Origin: Gluconobacter sp. Gdi
Lineage (GTDB): Bacteria > Pseudomonadota > Alphaproteobacteria > Acetobacterales > Acetobacteraceae
Assembly: GCF_014132155.1 (NCBI RefSeq)
Contig: NZ_BLJQ01000002.1
Location: 1-64,000, forward strand
Direction of reading: 5' to 3'
DNA: 64,000 nt
Made by a program: the position numbers and the translations under genes. Of the stretch, positions 46,902 through 56,311 are shown piece after piece. Every line of letters begins with the position of its first letter. The stretch's first letter is position 1. The notes under the pieces are model-generated. The model saw only the letters and a program-made list of their open reading frames with translations. It was not told the origin of the DNA and did not search any database.

Positions 46902-48065
46902 TCAGGTGAGTGCTTTTTCGAGGCGACGCAGGGCTTCCTGAAGAATTTCCGGCTTCTTGCAGAATGCAAAGCGGATCATGTTGCGTGGCGGTTCAGGGCT
47001 CTCTGGGTCATAAAAGGCAGAGACCGGGATTGTCGCCACGCCTGCGTGTTCAACCAGCCATTCGGCAAACTCCACATCCGTTCGTCCCTGAGCATGACGT
47101 GACGTATCCGCCACGACAAAATAACTTCCATCTGCGGGAAGTGTCTCAAAACCGAGGCGATGCAATCCTTCCACAAGAATGTCTCGGCGCAATTCCAGGT
47201 CAGCGGACAAACTTTTGTAGTAGCTGTCGTCCTTATTCAGACCATGCGCCACGGCGCGCTGAAGATTAGGAGCCGTGGCAAACACCAGCACCTGATGAGC
47301 CTTGGCAACCACAGACGCCAGAGCCGCGGGCGCTGTGACATACCCGACTTTCCACCCTGTCAGAGAGAAGCTCTTGCCTGCGCTCCCAATGCGCATGCAG
47401 CGCTCCCGCATGTCAGGAAGCGTCATGAGGGGAATGTGTTTCACGTGAAACGTCAGGTGTTCGTAAACTTCGTCACAGATCACATATGCATCATGTTCCT
47501 TCACCAATCCTGCAATCAGCTCAAGTTCAGTCTGTGAAAAGACCTTGCCCGCAGGGTTCATCGGAGAGTTCAGGATCATGGCTTTCGTTTTGGGGCCAAA
47601 AGCTGCACGAAGCTCTTCTTCGGGAAGCTTCCAGTGTGGCGGCTGAAGACGGACGCACTTGGGAACTGCGCCGATCATCTTGAGCATGGGAAGATAGGTG
47701 TCATAGAGGGGTTCGATCAGAACCACTTCATCACCAGCTTCCACAACAGCCATCAGGCAGGCTGCCAGAGCTTCCGTTGCTCCGGACGTCACAACAACTT
47801 CTGTCGCCGGATCAATCTCAAGCCCATAAAAACGCTGGTTTGATTCAGCGACAGCCTGCCGCAGCTCCGGCAACCCCGTTAGCGGCGCATACTGGTTTCT
47901 ATTATCCTTCAGCGCCTCAGCCGCGACGTTGATAATATCCGCCGGGCCTTCAGTGTCCGGAAAGCCCTGCCCCAGATTGATTGCATCATACTTGGCAGCA
48001 AGCTGAGACATAATCGTGAAAACGGTCGTGGGCAGCGAGGACAGATAGGTATTGGGCGTTTTCAT
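46902..48065 (-). CDS. PLP-dependent aminotransferase, class I
   Basis: This 387-residue fold-type I aminotransferase has the PLP-Lys signature GSAGKSFSLTGWKVGY, NSPMNPAGKVF, and the Arg in NMIRFAFCK. The AINLGQGFPDTEGP start places it near the YbdL/kynurenine (methionine-glutamine) aminotransferase branch. The amino donor is uncertain. It starts 305 bases from glnA, facing away. Confidence 0.9.
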   Translation of the reverse strand: MKTPNTYLSSLPTTVFTIMSQLAAKYDAINLGQGFPDTEGPADIINVAAEALKDNRNQYAPLTGLPELRQAVAESNQRFYGLEIDPATEVVVTSGATEALAACLMAVVEAGDEVVLIEPLYDTYLPMLKMIGAVPKCVRLQPPHWKLPEEELRAAFGPKTKAMILNSPMNPAGKVFSQTELELIAGLVKEHDAYVICDEVYEHLTFHVKHIPLMTLPDMRERCMRIGSAGKSFSLTGWKVGYVTAPAALASVVAKAHQVLVFATAPNLQRAVAHGLNKDDSYYKSLSADLELRRDILVEGLHRLGFETLPADGSYFVVADTSRHAQGRTDVEFAEWLVEHAGVATIPVSAFYDPESPEPPRNMIRFAFCKKPEILQEALRRLEKALT

Positions 48066-48370
48066 GGACCAGCGCTTTTAAGACATGGAACGGAAGAGAG
48101 ACTTCACCATTGCAGGACCCGCACGTCCTGAAAAGCCATTCCCTGCGCTTTGGTCCTCACCTCACGTTCTCAGTTGAACAAACGTCTTTTTTGGAATCAG
48201 TACCCGCACAGTAACTATGGAATTCCCGATCAATAAAATTTTCCCGATCGGACAACACCCCGGCAAGTCAGAGCTTCCCCATCCCTGATCGGCCAGAAAA
48301 ACGCGTCCAATCAGGCCAAGTGCCATTTTGAGACACTTTCTTTCTTCAATTGATGATGAAATGAAGGTGT
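48066..48370. promoter_or_regulatory. Divergent control region, aminotransferase / glnA
   Basis: This gap of about 305 bases (380 if GlnA begins at 48446) has no gene. It contains AGGAC/GTCCT arms (about 48114-48129), a direct repeat TTCCCGATC at 48223 and 48241, 18 bases apart, and a related CTGATCGG near 48285. No clear sigma-54 promoter (TGGCAC N5 TTGC) was found for glnA. Confidence 0.4.
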
Positions 48371-49978
48371 ATGTCGTACTCGACAGATGGGAAATTGTCC
48401 CGTAATCGTTTTGAAGCCGTTCACACGATGCAAGGCGACAGATCGATGGCCAGAAAAGCCCCTACTTCCTCCACCGCCAAACCGAAAGCTGCAGCTCCAC
48501 GCCGCGCTTCCGCCAAGGCTGCTTCCCCCAAGACAACCGCCGCAGTTGGCAAGCCACCAGCACCGAAGCCCGAGGCCGTTGCCCGCGTTTTCGAGATGAT
48601 CCAGGAACATGCGGCTGAGTTCGTCGATCTGCGTTTCACCGATCCCAAGGGCAAGTGGCACCACACGACCCAGACGGTCTCCACCATTGAAGACGACACG
48701 TTCGTTGAAGGCTTCATGTTCGATGGCTCGTCCATCCAGGGCTGGAAAGCGATCAACGAGTCCGACATGGTTCTGCTGCCAGATCCGGAAACGGCCGTCA
48801 TGGACCCGTTCTCCGCAAAGCCGCAGCTGATCCTGTTCTGTGACATTATTGATCCCAAGACAGGCAATTTCTACAATCGTGATCCCCGCTCCACAGCCAA
48901 GCTTGCAGAAGCCTATCTGAAGGAAGCCGGCTTCGGCGATACCGCTTTCTTCGGCCCGGAAGCTGAGTTCTTCATCTTCGACAACGTCCAGTTCGGCACT
49001 GGTCCGAACTTCGGCACGTACCAGCTCGACAGCATCGAAGGCCCAGGCGCCTCTCTGAAGGCCTACCCGGAAGGCAACATGGGCCATCGCCCTGTCGTCA
49101 AGGGTGGTTACTTCCCGGTCCCGCCAGTGGACAGCGAGCATGACCTCCGCGCCGAAATGCTCTCCACGATGGGCGAAATGGGTCTTCCGATCGAGAAGCA
49201 CCATCACGAAGTTGCACAGTCCCAGCACGAGCTTGGCACGAAGTTCGACACGCTCGTGAAATCTGCTGACTTCATGCAGATCTACAAGTACTGCGTGCAC
49301 AACGTCGCCCACTCCTACGGCAAAACGGCCACGTTCATGCCGAAGCCGATCTCGGGCGACAACGGTTCCGGCATGCACGTTCACCAGTCCATCTGGAAAG
49401 ACGGCAAGCCAACCTTCGCTGGCGACAAGTATGCGGACCTGTCCGAAGACGCACTGTTCTACATTGGCGGCATCATCAAGCACGCCAAGGCTCTGAACGC
49501 GTTCACGAACCCGTCTACCAACTCCTACAAGCGCCTGATCCCAGGCTTTGAAGCGCCCGTCCTGCTGGCTTACTCCGCTGCCAACCGTTCAGCTTCGTGT
49601 CGTATCCCGCACGCCACGAACCCGAAGGCAAAGCGCGTTGAAGTCCGCTTCCCGGACCCGATGGCAAACCCATATCTCGCGTTTGCAGCCATGCTGATGG
49701 CCGGCCTTGATGGCATCCGCAACAAGATCCACCCTGGCGACGCCATGGACAAGGATCTGTATGAGCTGCCGAAGGAAGAGCTTGCTCAGATCCCGACGGT
49801 CTGCGGTTCGCTCCGTGAAGCCCTTGAAGCCCTCAAGGAAGATCACGCATTCCTTCTCGAAGGCGGCGTTTTCACCAAGGACCAGATCGAGAGCTACATC
49901 GACATCAAGTGGCCTGAAGTCTACAAGTTCGAACACACACCCCACCCGGTCGAGTTCGAGATGTACTACTCGGTCTAA
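48371..49978 (+). CDS. glnA: Glutamine synthetase, type I, with N-terminal extension
   Basis: A full GSI core starts near [20 protein letters not shown] and runs to the usual ending VEFEMYYSV. It shows [23 protein letters not shown], the [23 protein letters not shown]/Glu site, and [10 protein letters not shown] with the adenylylation Tyr. Upstream the frame is open: ATGs at 48371, 48428 and 48446 give extensions of about 70, 51 or 45 residues. The stretch after 48446 is Ala/Lys/Pro-rich ([20 protein letters not shown]...). Such an arm is absent from typical GlnA. No glnB precedes it here. The function is ammonium assimilation. Confidence 0.93.
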   Translation: MSYSTDGKLSRNRFEAVHTMQGDRSMARKAPTSSTAKPKAAAPRRASAKAASPKTTAAVGKPPAPKPEAVARVFEMIQEHAAEFVDLRFTDPKGKWHHTTQTVSTIEDDTFVEGFMFDGSSIQGWKAINESDMVLLPDPETAVMDPFSAKPQLILFCDIIDPKTGNFYNRDPRSTAKLAEAYLKEAGFGDTAFFGPEAEFFIFDNVQFGTGPNFGTYQLDSIEGPGASLKAYPEGNMGHRPVVKGGYFPVPPVDSEHDLRAEMLSTMGEMGLPIEKHHHEVAQSQHELGTKFDTLVKSADFMQIYKYCVHNVAHSYGKTATFMPKPISGDNGSGMHVHQSIWKDGKPTFAGDKYADLSEDALFYIGGIIKHAKALNAFTNPSTNSYKRLIPGFEAPVLLAYSAANRSASCRIPHATNPKAKRVEVRFPDPMANPYLAFAAMLMAGLDGIRNKIHPGDAMDKDLYELPKEELAQIPTVCGSLREALEALKEDHAFLLEGGVFTKDQIESYIDIKWPEVYKFEHTPHPVEFEMYYSV

Positions 49979-50004
49979 TCCGAGCAGACTTCTGCAAAAC
50001 GGAG

Positions 50005-50031
50005 AAGCCCGGCCTTTGCGCCGGGCTTTTT
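50005..50031 (+). terminator. Terminator after glnA
   Basis: GCCCGGC (50007-50013) and GCCGGGC (50020-50026) form the stem with a 6-base loop, followed by T5. Confidence 0.88.
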
Positions 50032-50062
50032 CGTACCCGCTTTCCCTGTTACGGCACCCGTC

Positions 50063-50692
50063 ATGATGCATCCCGCTTTCGAGGCTTTCTCAACTTCTGT
50101 CCTGCCCATTCTGGATATTGCCGGAACGGCCGTCTTCGCCGTTTCAGGAGCCCTCGCCGCAGCACGGGAACGCCTGACAATCCTGACCTTCATGTTCTTC
50201 GCCGCCATTACAGGTGTTGGCGGTGGAACCGTGCGCGATCTACTGATCGGTGCACCTGTCTCATGGATGCACAACTCCACTGGCATCACGGTCTGCATGG
50301 TCTGCGCCCTGCTCGTCTGGTTCACGCCAGGTCGCCTCTGGTCCGAGCGCGCCGTAGACTGGTTCGACGGAATGGGGATTGCAGCTTATGGCGTATATGG
50401 CGCAGCCAAAGCCATTGCCTATGGCATCCCACCGGTTCCAGCCGCTCTGATGGGAATTGTCAGTGCCTGCATGGGAGGCATTTTTCGCGATGTTCTGGCT
50501 GGCGTCCCATCCATCATCATTCGTCCAGAACTGTATGTTACGGCCGTTGCCCTCTCATCGTGCAGCTATGTCCTCCTGACAAAAGCAGGGTGTGACACCA
50601 CACTGGCAGCTGCCATCGCCATTTTCGCAGGGTTTGCCCTTCGCGCACTTGCTCTTCTCAAGGGACTGTCGCTGCCGCATTATCGAAAATAG
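50063..50692 (+). CDS. TRIC/UPF0126 (YicG-like) membrane channel family protein
   Basis: This 209-residue protein has seven hydrophobic helices and two repeated motifs: GVGGGTVRDLLIGAPVSW and ACMGGIFRDVLAGVPSII. This is the glycine-rich duplicated fold of prokaryotic trimeric intracellular cation channels; some relatives export glycine. It follows the glnA terminator and has an unclear ribosome site. It lies 30 bases before the phosphodiesterase gene. Confidence 0.88.
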   Translation: MMHPAFEAFSTSVLPILDIAGTAVFAVSGALAAARERLTILTFMFFAAITGVGGGTVRDLLIGAPVSWMHNSTGITVCMVCALLVWFTPGRLWSERAVDWFDGMGIAAYGVYGAAKAIAYGIPPVPAALMGIVSACMGGIFRDVLAGVPSIIIRPELYVTAVALSSCSYVLLTKAGCDTTLAAAIAIFAGFALRALALLKGLSLPHYRK

Positions 50693-50721
50693 CCCCTCCT
50701 CACGGAAAAGAACGTCCGCTC

Positions 50722-51714
50722 ATGCGCATCGCCCCCGTCCTGAAGGGACTTCTAACCGCTCTCCCTCTGCTTCTTTGTGGCTCCATAGCGCAGGCCTCAG
50801 ACTTTGATATCGTCGTACTGGGAGCCGCCGGGGGCCTGGATGACGGAACGTTAAGCGCCTACCTGATCCGGCCTGAAGGTTCTGATAAAGGCGTTCTCTG
50901 CGATGCGGGAACAGTTCTGCATGGCCTGAAAGACGCCGTAAAAGTGGGGGCGTTCAAAACCCTTTCCCTCAAGTCCGCAACACTGACTCCGGAAGGGGAA
51001 ATTCTTCGCACGACCATTGCGGCCTATCTGATCAGCCATGCTCATCTGGATCATATTGCTGGTCTGGTCGCCATCTCCCCGGATGACACACCCAAACCGA
51101 TCATGGCTCTCGCATCCGTCAATGCCATTCTCGCAGACCATATCTTCAACTGGCAGGTTTGGCCCAACATGGGCGACCAAGGCGTCAAACCCCGGCTCGG
51201 CACATACCGCTATGACGATCTAACACCCGAGAAGCCAACACTCATTCCCGGGACATCTTTGCAGGTTCAGGCCTATCCATTGAACCACGGTGGTGTGGAA
51301 TCGACAGCATTTCTGCTCACAAACGGCCAAGACGCCCTGCTCTATCTCGGAGATACCGGGCCAGACGCCCCACAGCACTCAGATCACCTGCATCGTCTCT
51401 GGCAGGCTATCGCGCCTCTTGCGCGTCAGAAACATCTCCATGCCATCATGATAGAGTGCTCTTATGACAACTCGATTTCCGATAGCCACCTGTACGGACA
51501 TCTGACGCCGCACTGGGTAGAGGCAGAACTGGAAGACCTTCAGCAGATCGCAGGCGTTTCGCTCAAAAATCTGCCCGTCGTAATTACGCACGTCAAACCG
51601 ACACTCAGACGCCAGCAAGATCCCGTTCTGCGCATTCATGAAGAACTGGAAGCGGGCAATACAACAGGCGTCCACTTCATTATGGCAGCTCAGAGCCTGC
51701 ACCTCAGGCTCTGA
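50722..51714 (+). CDS. cpdP: Exported class II 3',5'-cyclic-nucleotide phosphodiesterase
   Basis: This 330-residue protein has a signal peptide (LKGLLTALPLLLCGSIAQAS). The body is the PDE1/CpdP class II type: FDIVVLGAAGGLDDGTLSAY, the metal motif SHAHLDHIAG (His106, His108, Asp110, His111), LLYLGDTGPD and IMIECSYDN, VVITHVKPTL. It would hydrolyse cAMP/cGMP outside the cytoplasm. The symbol follows the family; substrate preference is not shown. Confidence 0.87.
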   Translation: MRIAPVLKGLLTALPLLLCGSIAQASDFDIVVLGAAGGLDDGTLSAYLIRPEGSDKGVLCDAGTVLHGLKDAVKVGAFKTLSLKSATLTPEGEILRTTIAAYLISHAHLDHIAGLVAISPDDTPKPIMALASVNAILADHIFNWQVWPNMGDQGVKPRLGTYRYDDLTPEKPTLIPGTSLQVQAYPLNHGGVESTAFLLTNGQDALLYLGDTGPDAPQHSDHLHRLWQAIAPLARQKHLHAIMIECSYDNSISDSHLYGHLTPHWVEAELEDLQQIAGVSLKNLPVVITHVKPTLRRQQDPVLRIHEELEAGNTTGVHFIMAAQSLHLRL

Positions 51715-51735
51715 CCGCCAAAGGCAATCTCTCAG

Positions 51736-51948
51736 TCAGCCAACGACGTCAAAGCCAACGTCTTCCACTGTCTCTTTCAGCGCTGCCGTAGAAACCTTGG
51801 CATCGTCATACTGAATGACAGCCTGTGCTGGCTCCAGGGTCACATCCGCAGCAGAAACGCCAGGAACAGCTTCAAGGGCTTTCTGGAGCTTGCCTGAACA
51901 CCCTGTGCAGGACATGCCTTCGACCTGAAATGTTACGGTTGCTGTCAT
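51736..51948 (-). CDS. Heavy-metal-associated domain protein (CopZ-like)
   Basis: This 70-residue HMA fold has the metal loop GMSCTGCSGK (CxxC). It starts at the ATG at 51948 (MTATVTFQVEG); a longer frame to 51993 is unlikely. Such proteins carry copper in the cytosol. No copper ATPase or CueR is nearby. It lies minus-strand, 85 bases from the next ABM gene. Confidence 0.9.
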   Translation of the reverse strand: MTATVTFQVEGMSCTGCSGKLQKALEAVPGVSAADVTLEPAQAVIQYDDAKVSTAALKETVEDVGFDVVG

Positions 51949-52032
51949 GGGTGTCTCTCCTTCGTGCATGGTTTGCCGCCCCAACAGCGACACACCAGAA
52001 GAGACATATTCCCGCTGGAATTGAAACAGCTT

Positions 52033-52344
52033 TCAGATCGCGTCACTGATTTCATCAAGCGGCGTCACCTTCATCAACTGCACCGAAGCGTCCAGACGAT
52101 CCAGCAACGCGGCAAGAGACCGGAAATGCGGCGTCTCCAAATGCTGCTCGAAAGCCTCAGTCGAAGCCCAGCGCTCCTCCGCCGTGAAGCGTCCTGCATG
52201 GTCCTGATCGCGGCTGATTACGTAGCGCTGGCAGCCTTCTTCCGCACGGGATGCAACAATGCAGCGTACCAGTTCCAGCTCCAGTTCTCGTGCCTGGTCA
52301 GACGATACAGTTAGAATGGCGACAACACAGGCAGCATGACTCAC
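52033..52344 (-). CDS. Antibiotic biosynthesis monooxygenase (ABM) domain protein
   Basis: This 103-residue protein starts at GTG 52344 with GAGGAA 7 bases upstream. The dimeric ferredoxin-like ABM fold is shown by CVVAILTVSSDQARELELEL, QRYVISRDQDHAGRFTAEER and HLETPHFRSLAALLDRL. Members include quinol oxidising and small stress proteins. A second ABM gene lies at 57773. Its role is unknown. Confidence 0.82.
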   Translation of the reverse strand: MSHAACVVAILTVSSDQARELELELVRCIVASRAEEGCQRYVISRDQDHAGRFTAEERWASTEAFEQHLETPHFRSLAALLDRLDASVQLMKVTPLDEISDAI

Positions 52345-52501
52345 GATGTTTTCCTCACAAAAAAAGATACAGGAGCTGGTTCCCATCGGTAAACTGATGG
52401 CCCTCGCCCCTGTGCGCTGTCATTTCTACAAGATACGTTTTCTGAAATCTCCCCATGTTTCACATGAAACATCTTCCTGAAGTTTCCGGAGGCACCTATT
52501 C

Positions 52502-52957
52502 ATGAGTCTTGAAAGCGTAAGGACTGATCTCGCCCAGCGCGCGCCTGATCTCTCCATCATCGTGACGGAGCGTTCCACGGCTACCGTTGAAGAGGCTGCT
52601 GCCACACACAATGTCGAACCCGACCAGATTGCCAAAACACTCGGCGTGAAGGTCGGGTCAGGGCCACAGGCTAAAATTGCCCTGATTGTCATGGCAGGAA
52701 CCAAACGTCTGGATAATCGTCTGACAAAAGACGCTCTGGGAGGGCGCCCCCGCTTCCTTAACGGAGACGAGGTGCTGGCACTTACAAGCCATCCGCCCGG
52801 CGGCGTTTGCCCCTTTGGACTATCAGAGCCACTTCCCGTTTATTGCGATGAGTCTCTTCGCGCATTTAAGGCAGGTGCCACCAATGCCTCCGTCATGCTC
52901 ACCCCGGCGCGTCTGGCAGAACTGACGTCTGCACAGTGGGTCACCGTCACATCCTGA
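52502..52957 (+). CDS. YbaK/EbsC family aminoacyl-tRNA deacylase
   Basis: This 151-residue protein has the fold of YbaK/ProX: TVEEAAATHNVEPDQIAKTL, KIALIVMAGTKRLD, and GGVCPFGLSEPLPVYCDESL. It hydrolyses mischarged tRNA, for example Cys- or Ala-tRNA-Pro. CGGAGG lies about 10 bases before the ATG. It is monocistronic, with a terminator. Confidence 0.9.
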   Translation: MSLESVRTDLAQRAPDLSIIVTERSTATVEEAAATHNVEPDQIAKTLGVKVGSGPQAKIALIVMAGTKRLDNRLTKDALGGRPRFLNGDEVLALTSHPPGGVCPFGLSEPLPVYCDESLRAFKAGATNASVMLTPARLAELTSAQWVTVTS

Positions 52958-52968
52958 TGGACGATAAC

Positions 52969-53000
52969 AAAAGGCGCCCCTTTTGAGGGCGCTTTTTTTT
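52969..53000. terminator. Bidirectional terminator, YbaK gene / gcvP
   Basis: GCGCCC (52974-52979) and GGGCGC (52987-52992) form the stem with A-run before and T8 after. It lies between the convergent YbaK-family gene and gcvP. Confidence 0.88.
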
Positions 53001-53020
53001 ACTCACAAAACAGATTAATA

Positions 53021-55858
53021 TTACGCGTCTGCGTAAGTCGAAATATCCGGGCACGAACACACCAGATTCCGGTCGCCCCACGCGTTATCCAGCCGTCCGA
53101 CAGGCGACCAGTACTTGGACGTGTTAACCCCACCCGGGAAACAGCCCTTCTCCCGCGCATAGGGGCGACCCCACTCACCGGCCAAATCAGCCGTCGTGTG
53201 AGGCGCAAACCGTAGCGGACTATTCTCTACGGCAACTGCCCCCGCTTCCACATCTGCAATTTCTGCCCGAATGGCGATCATCGCATCGCAGAACCGATCC
53301 AGCTCGACCTTCCCCTCAGATTCTGTCGGCTCGATCATGAATGTCCCCGCCACCGGGAAACTGACCGTCGGGGCATGGAACCCATGGTCAATCAGACGCT
53401 TGGCAATATCGTCCACCGTCACACCAACTGCATCCTTGATTGGCCGCAGATCAACAATACACTCATGCGCCGTAAAGCCATTGCTGCCCCGATAAAGCAC
53501 CGGGTAATGCGCTTCCAGACGCGCCGCGATGTAGTTCGCATTCAGAATGGCTATTTCCGTCGCCCGGCGCAGCCCGTCATCGCCCATCATCATGATGTAC
53601 GCCGCAGAGATCGGCAGAATGGACGCTGACCCATAAGGCGCAGCAGAAACGGCAATTCCGTTCTGTCCCGGCAGATACGGCGCCAGATGGCTGCCCACAC
53701 CAATCGGCCCCATGCCCGGTCCACCACCGCCATGCGGAATGCAGAACGTCTTGTGCAGATTGAAATGCGAAACATCAGCCCCGTACAGACCCGGCCGCGC
53801 CAGACCGACCTGCGCATTCAGGTTCGCACCATCCAGATAAACCTGCCCACCAGCCGCATGAACAAGATCACAGATCTCGACAATCCGCTCCTCAAACACA
53901 CCATGCGTGGACGGATAGGTAATCATGATGGCCGCCACACGGCCGTCATGCTGCGCAATTTTCGCCTTCAGATCCTCAACATCAACGTTGCCATTGCTGT
54001 CACAGGCCACAACAACAACACGCATCCCCACCATGTGGGCGGAAGCCGGGTTCGTTCCATGGGCGGACGCCGGAATCAGGCACACATCCCGATCCATATC
54101 TCCGCGCGCCTGATGATACCCACGGATCGCCAGAAGGCCCGCAAACTCACCCTGCGCACCAGAATTTGGCTGAAGCGACACAGCATCGTAGCCGGAAATC
54201 GCACACAGCGTCCGCTCCAGATACGCAAACAGTTCCGCATACCCAGCCTGCTGATCCTTCGGCGCAAACGGATGAATCCGCCCAAATTCAGGCCAGGTGA
54301 TGGGAATCATTTCCGCCGTCGCATTGAGCTTCATCGTGCAGGAACCCAGCGGAATCATCGTCCGGTCCAGCGCAAGGTCCTTGTCAGACAGAGACCGCAT
54401 ATACCGCAGCAGATCCGTCTCCGAACGATGAACATGGAACACCGGATGCGTCAGCAAAGCCGCCTGACGGGACAGCGCCTGAGGCAGACCTTCTTCAACA
54501 GAAAGCTCGCGCTCCAGAACCGCAACACGCGCCTCATCTGCCCCGAAGCACTGCCACAGCGCCCGAACGGTCGCCGGCGTTGTCGTCTCATCACAAGACA
54601 GACCAATTCGTCCTACGCCCGCATCACGCAGATTGATCCCGGCGTCTAAAGCCTTAGCAATGATGCCCTGCGCTTCGGAGCCAACCTGAACCGTGAGCGT
54701 GTCAAAGAACGTTTCCGTCTCAACCGTCACACCCAGAGCCTTCAGCCCCGCAGCCAGAATAGCCGCCAGACGATGCGTACGCCCCGCAATCGCCTTCAGC
54801 CCTTCCGGTCCATGATACACCGCATACATGGACGCAATGACGGCCAGCAGAACCTGCGCCGTGCAGATGTTGGACGTCGCCTTCTCGCGGCGGATATGCT
54901 GCTCACGGGTCTGCAACGCCAACCGATACGCCGGGCGCCCGGCGCTATCACGGGACACACCGACCAGACGCCCCGGCATGTGCCGCTTGTAAGCATCCTT
55001 CGTCGCCATGAACCCGGCATGTGGGCCACCACCGCCCATCGGCACACCATAACGCTGCATGGACCCAATGGCGATGTCCGCGCCCAGAGCCCCCGGGCTT
55101 TCCAGCATCACAAGAGCCAGCGGATCACACGTTACGGCAACAATACCGCCCTGAGCATGAACAGCCTCAATCACACCGCGCGGGTCACGCACAGCGCCGG
55201 ACGACCCCGGATAGGAGAGCAGCGCACCAAACACAGACGCCGCATCCAGATCCGTCGCCGGATCACCAACCACAATCTCCCAGCCCAGCGGCTCGGCCCG
55301 CGTCTTCAGAACAGCCAGCGTCTGCGGATGCGTATCAGCATCTACGAAGAACCGGTCGGACTTGGACTTGCAGACACGCTTGGCCAGCGCCATCGCCTCT
55401 GCACAGGCCGTGCCCTCATCCAGCAGGGACGCATTGGCAATATCGAGCCCCGTCAAATCAGCCACAAGCGTCTGGAAGTTCAGAAGCGCTTCAAGGCGTC
55501 CCTGACTGATTTCCGGCTGATAAGGCGTGTAAGCCGTATACCAGGCCGGATTTTCCAGAATATTGCGCTGAATCACAGGCGGCAGAACCGTGTCGTAATA
55601 TCCCTGCCCGATCATGGACGTCAGAACGCGGTTCCGGGACGCAATCTCCCGCAGACGCGCCAGAGCCTGCTGCTCCGTCAGCGCCGCGCCAATCCCGTGG
55701 TCGCCGCGATCAAGAATGGCTTTTGGAACCGTCCGATCAATCAGATCCTCAAGGCTGGACGCCCCAATCGTCTGCAACATCTCCGCAATTTCAGAGGAGC
55801 GTGGGCCAATATGGCGGGAGCTGAAGTCTTCGGTCTGTTCAGGCCACAGGATCGTCAC
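53021..55858 (-). CDS. gcvP: Glycine dehydrogenase (decarboxylating), P-protein
   Basis: This 945-residue single-chain P-protein carries two fused PLP-fold halves. The PLP Lys is in [36 protein letters not shown] opens the protein and [19 protein letters not shown] is near the end. The GTG at 55858 with AGAGAA upstream is the best start; ATG at 55912 adds 18 unusual residues. It decarboxylates glycine onto the lipoyl arm of GcvH. Confidence 0.96.
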   Translation of the reverse strand: MTILWPEQTEDFSSRHIGPRSSEIAEMLQTIGASSLEDLIDRTVPKAILDRGDHGIGAALTEQQALARLREIASRNRVLTSMIGQGYYDTVLPPVIQRNILENPAWYTAYTPYQPEISQGRLEALLNFQTLVADLTGLDIANASLLDEGTACAEAMALAKRVCKSKSDRFFVDADTHPQTLAVLKTRAEPLGWEIVVGDPATDLDAASVFGALLSYPGSSGAVRDPRGVIEAVHAQGGIVAVTCDPLALVMLESPGALGADIAIGSMQRYGVPMGGGGPHAGFMATKDAYKRHMPGRLVGVSRDSAGRPAYRLALQTREQHIRREKATSNICTAQVLLAVIASMYAVYHGPEGLKAIAGRTHRLAAILAAGLKALGVTVETETFFDTLTVQVGSEAQGIIAKALDAGINLRDAGVGRIGLSCDETTTPATVRALWQCFGADEARVAVLERELSVEEGLPQALSRQAALLTHPVFHVHRSETDLLRYMRSLSDKDLALDRTMIPLGSCTMKLNATAEMIPITWPEFGRIHPFAPKDQQAGYAELFAYLERTLCAISGYDAVSLQPNSGAQGEFAGLLAIRGYHQARGDMDRDVCLIPASAHGTNPASAHMVGMRVVVVACDSNGNVDVEDLKAKIAQHDGRVAAIMITYPSTHGVFEERIVEICDLVHAAGGQVYLDGANLNAQVGLARPGLYGADVSHFNLHKTFCIPHGGGGPGMGPIGVGSHLAPYLPGQNGIAVSAAPYGSASILPISAAYIMMMGDDGLRRATEIAILNANYIAARLEAHYPVLYRGSNGFTAHECIVDLRPIKDAVGVTVDDIAKRLIDHGFHAPTVSFPVAGTFMIEPTESEGKVELDRFCDAMIAIRAEIADVEAGAVAVENSPLRFAPHTTADLAGEWGRPYAREKGCFPGGVNTSKYWSPVGRLDNAWGDRNLVCSCPDISTYADA

Positions 55859-55934
55859 GGTATCGTTCTCTGGAAATCTTGATGGGCAGGGAAAGAAAAA
55901 TGGGTCCGGCAAAAGCCAGACCCATCACAGAACG

Positions 55935-56294
55935 TCAGAGGCTCTTGTACTGCTCTGCCGTCAGAAGGGACGTCACGTCATCCGGGTTGGAAACCTTCAT
56001 CTTGAAGATCCAGCCCTCACCTTCCGGGTCATTACCAACCAGCGTCGGCTCGTCGGACAGCTTCGTATTGAAGCCCGACAGCACACCGGCAACCGGAGCA
56101 TAGATGTCAGACGCCGCCTTAACGGATTCCACAACCGCAGCAGCATCGCCAGCCGCTACGTCCGTACCCTCGTCCTTGGCTTCCACGAACACCAATTCGC
56201 CCAGCTCTTCAGAAGCATGAGCCGTGATGCCCACAGTTGCTTCTTCCCCGTCCAGACGGATCCATTCATGCGATTTGGTATAATAAGTCGTCAT
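55935..56294 (-). CDS. gcvH: Glycine cleavage system H protein
   Basis: This is a 119-residue lipoyl carrier protein; the lipoylated Lys59 is in VESVKAASDIYAPVAG. It shuttles the aminomethyl group between P- and T-proteins. It lies 17 bases after gcvT and 76 before gcvP. Confidence 0.97.
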   Translation of the reverse strand: MTTYYTKSHEWIRLDGEEATVGITAHASEELGELVFVEAKDEGTDVAAGDAAAVVESVKAASDIYAPVAGVLSGFNTKLSDEPTLVGNDPEGEGWIFKMKVSNPDDVTSLLTAEQYKSL

Positions 56295-56311
56295 CGCTGC
56301 TTTTCCTTGGC

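Noticed and set aside
48066-48370. Sigma-54 promoter for glnA
   Set aside because: TGGCAC appears only in a minus-strand context without the right-spaced TTGC.
48311-49483. 390-residue minus-strand frame opposite glnA
   Set aside because: It is antisense to a certain glutamine synthetase; the Val/Gly/Glu-rich composition reflects codon bias of the real gene.
53687-55882. Two long plus-strand frames opposite gcvP
   Set aside because: Arg/His/Gln-rich shadow frames with no start signals; gcvP on the other strand is complete.
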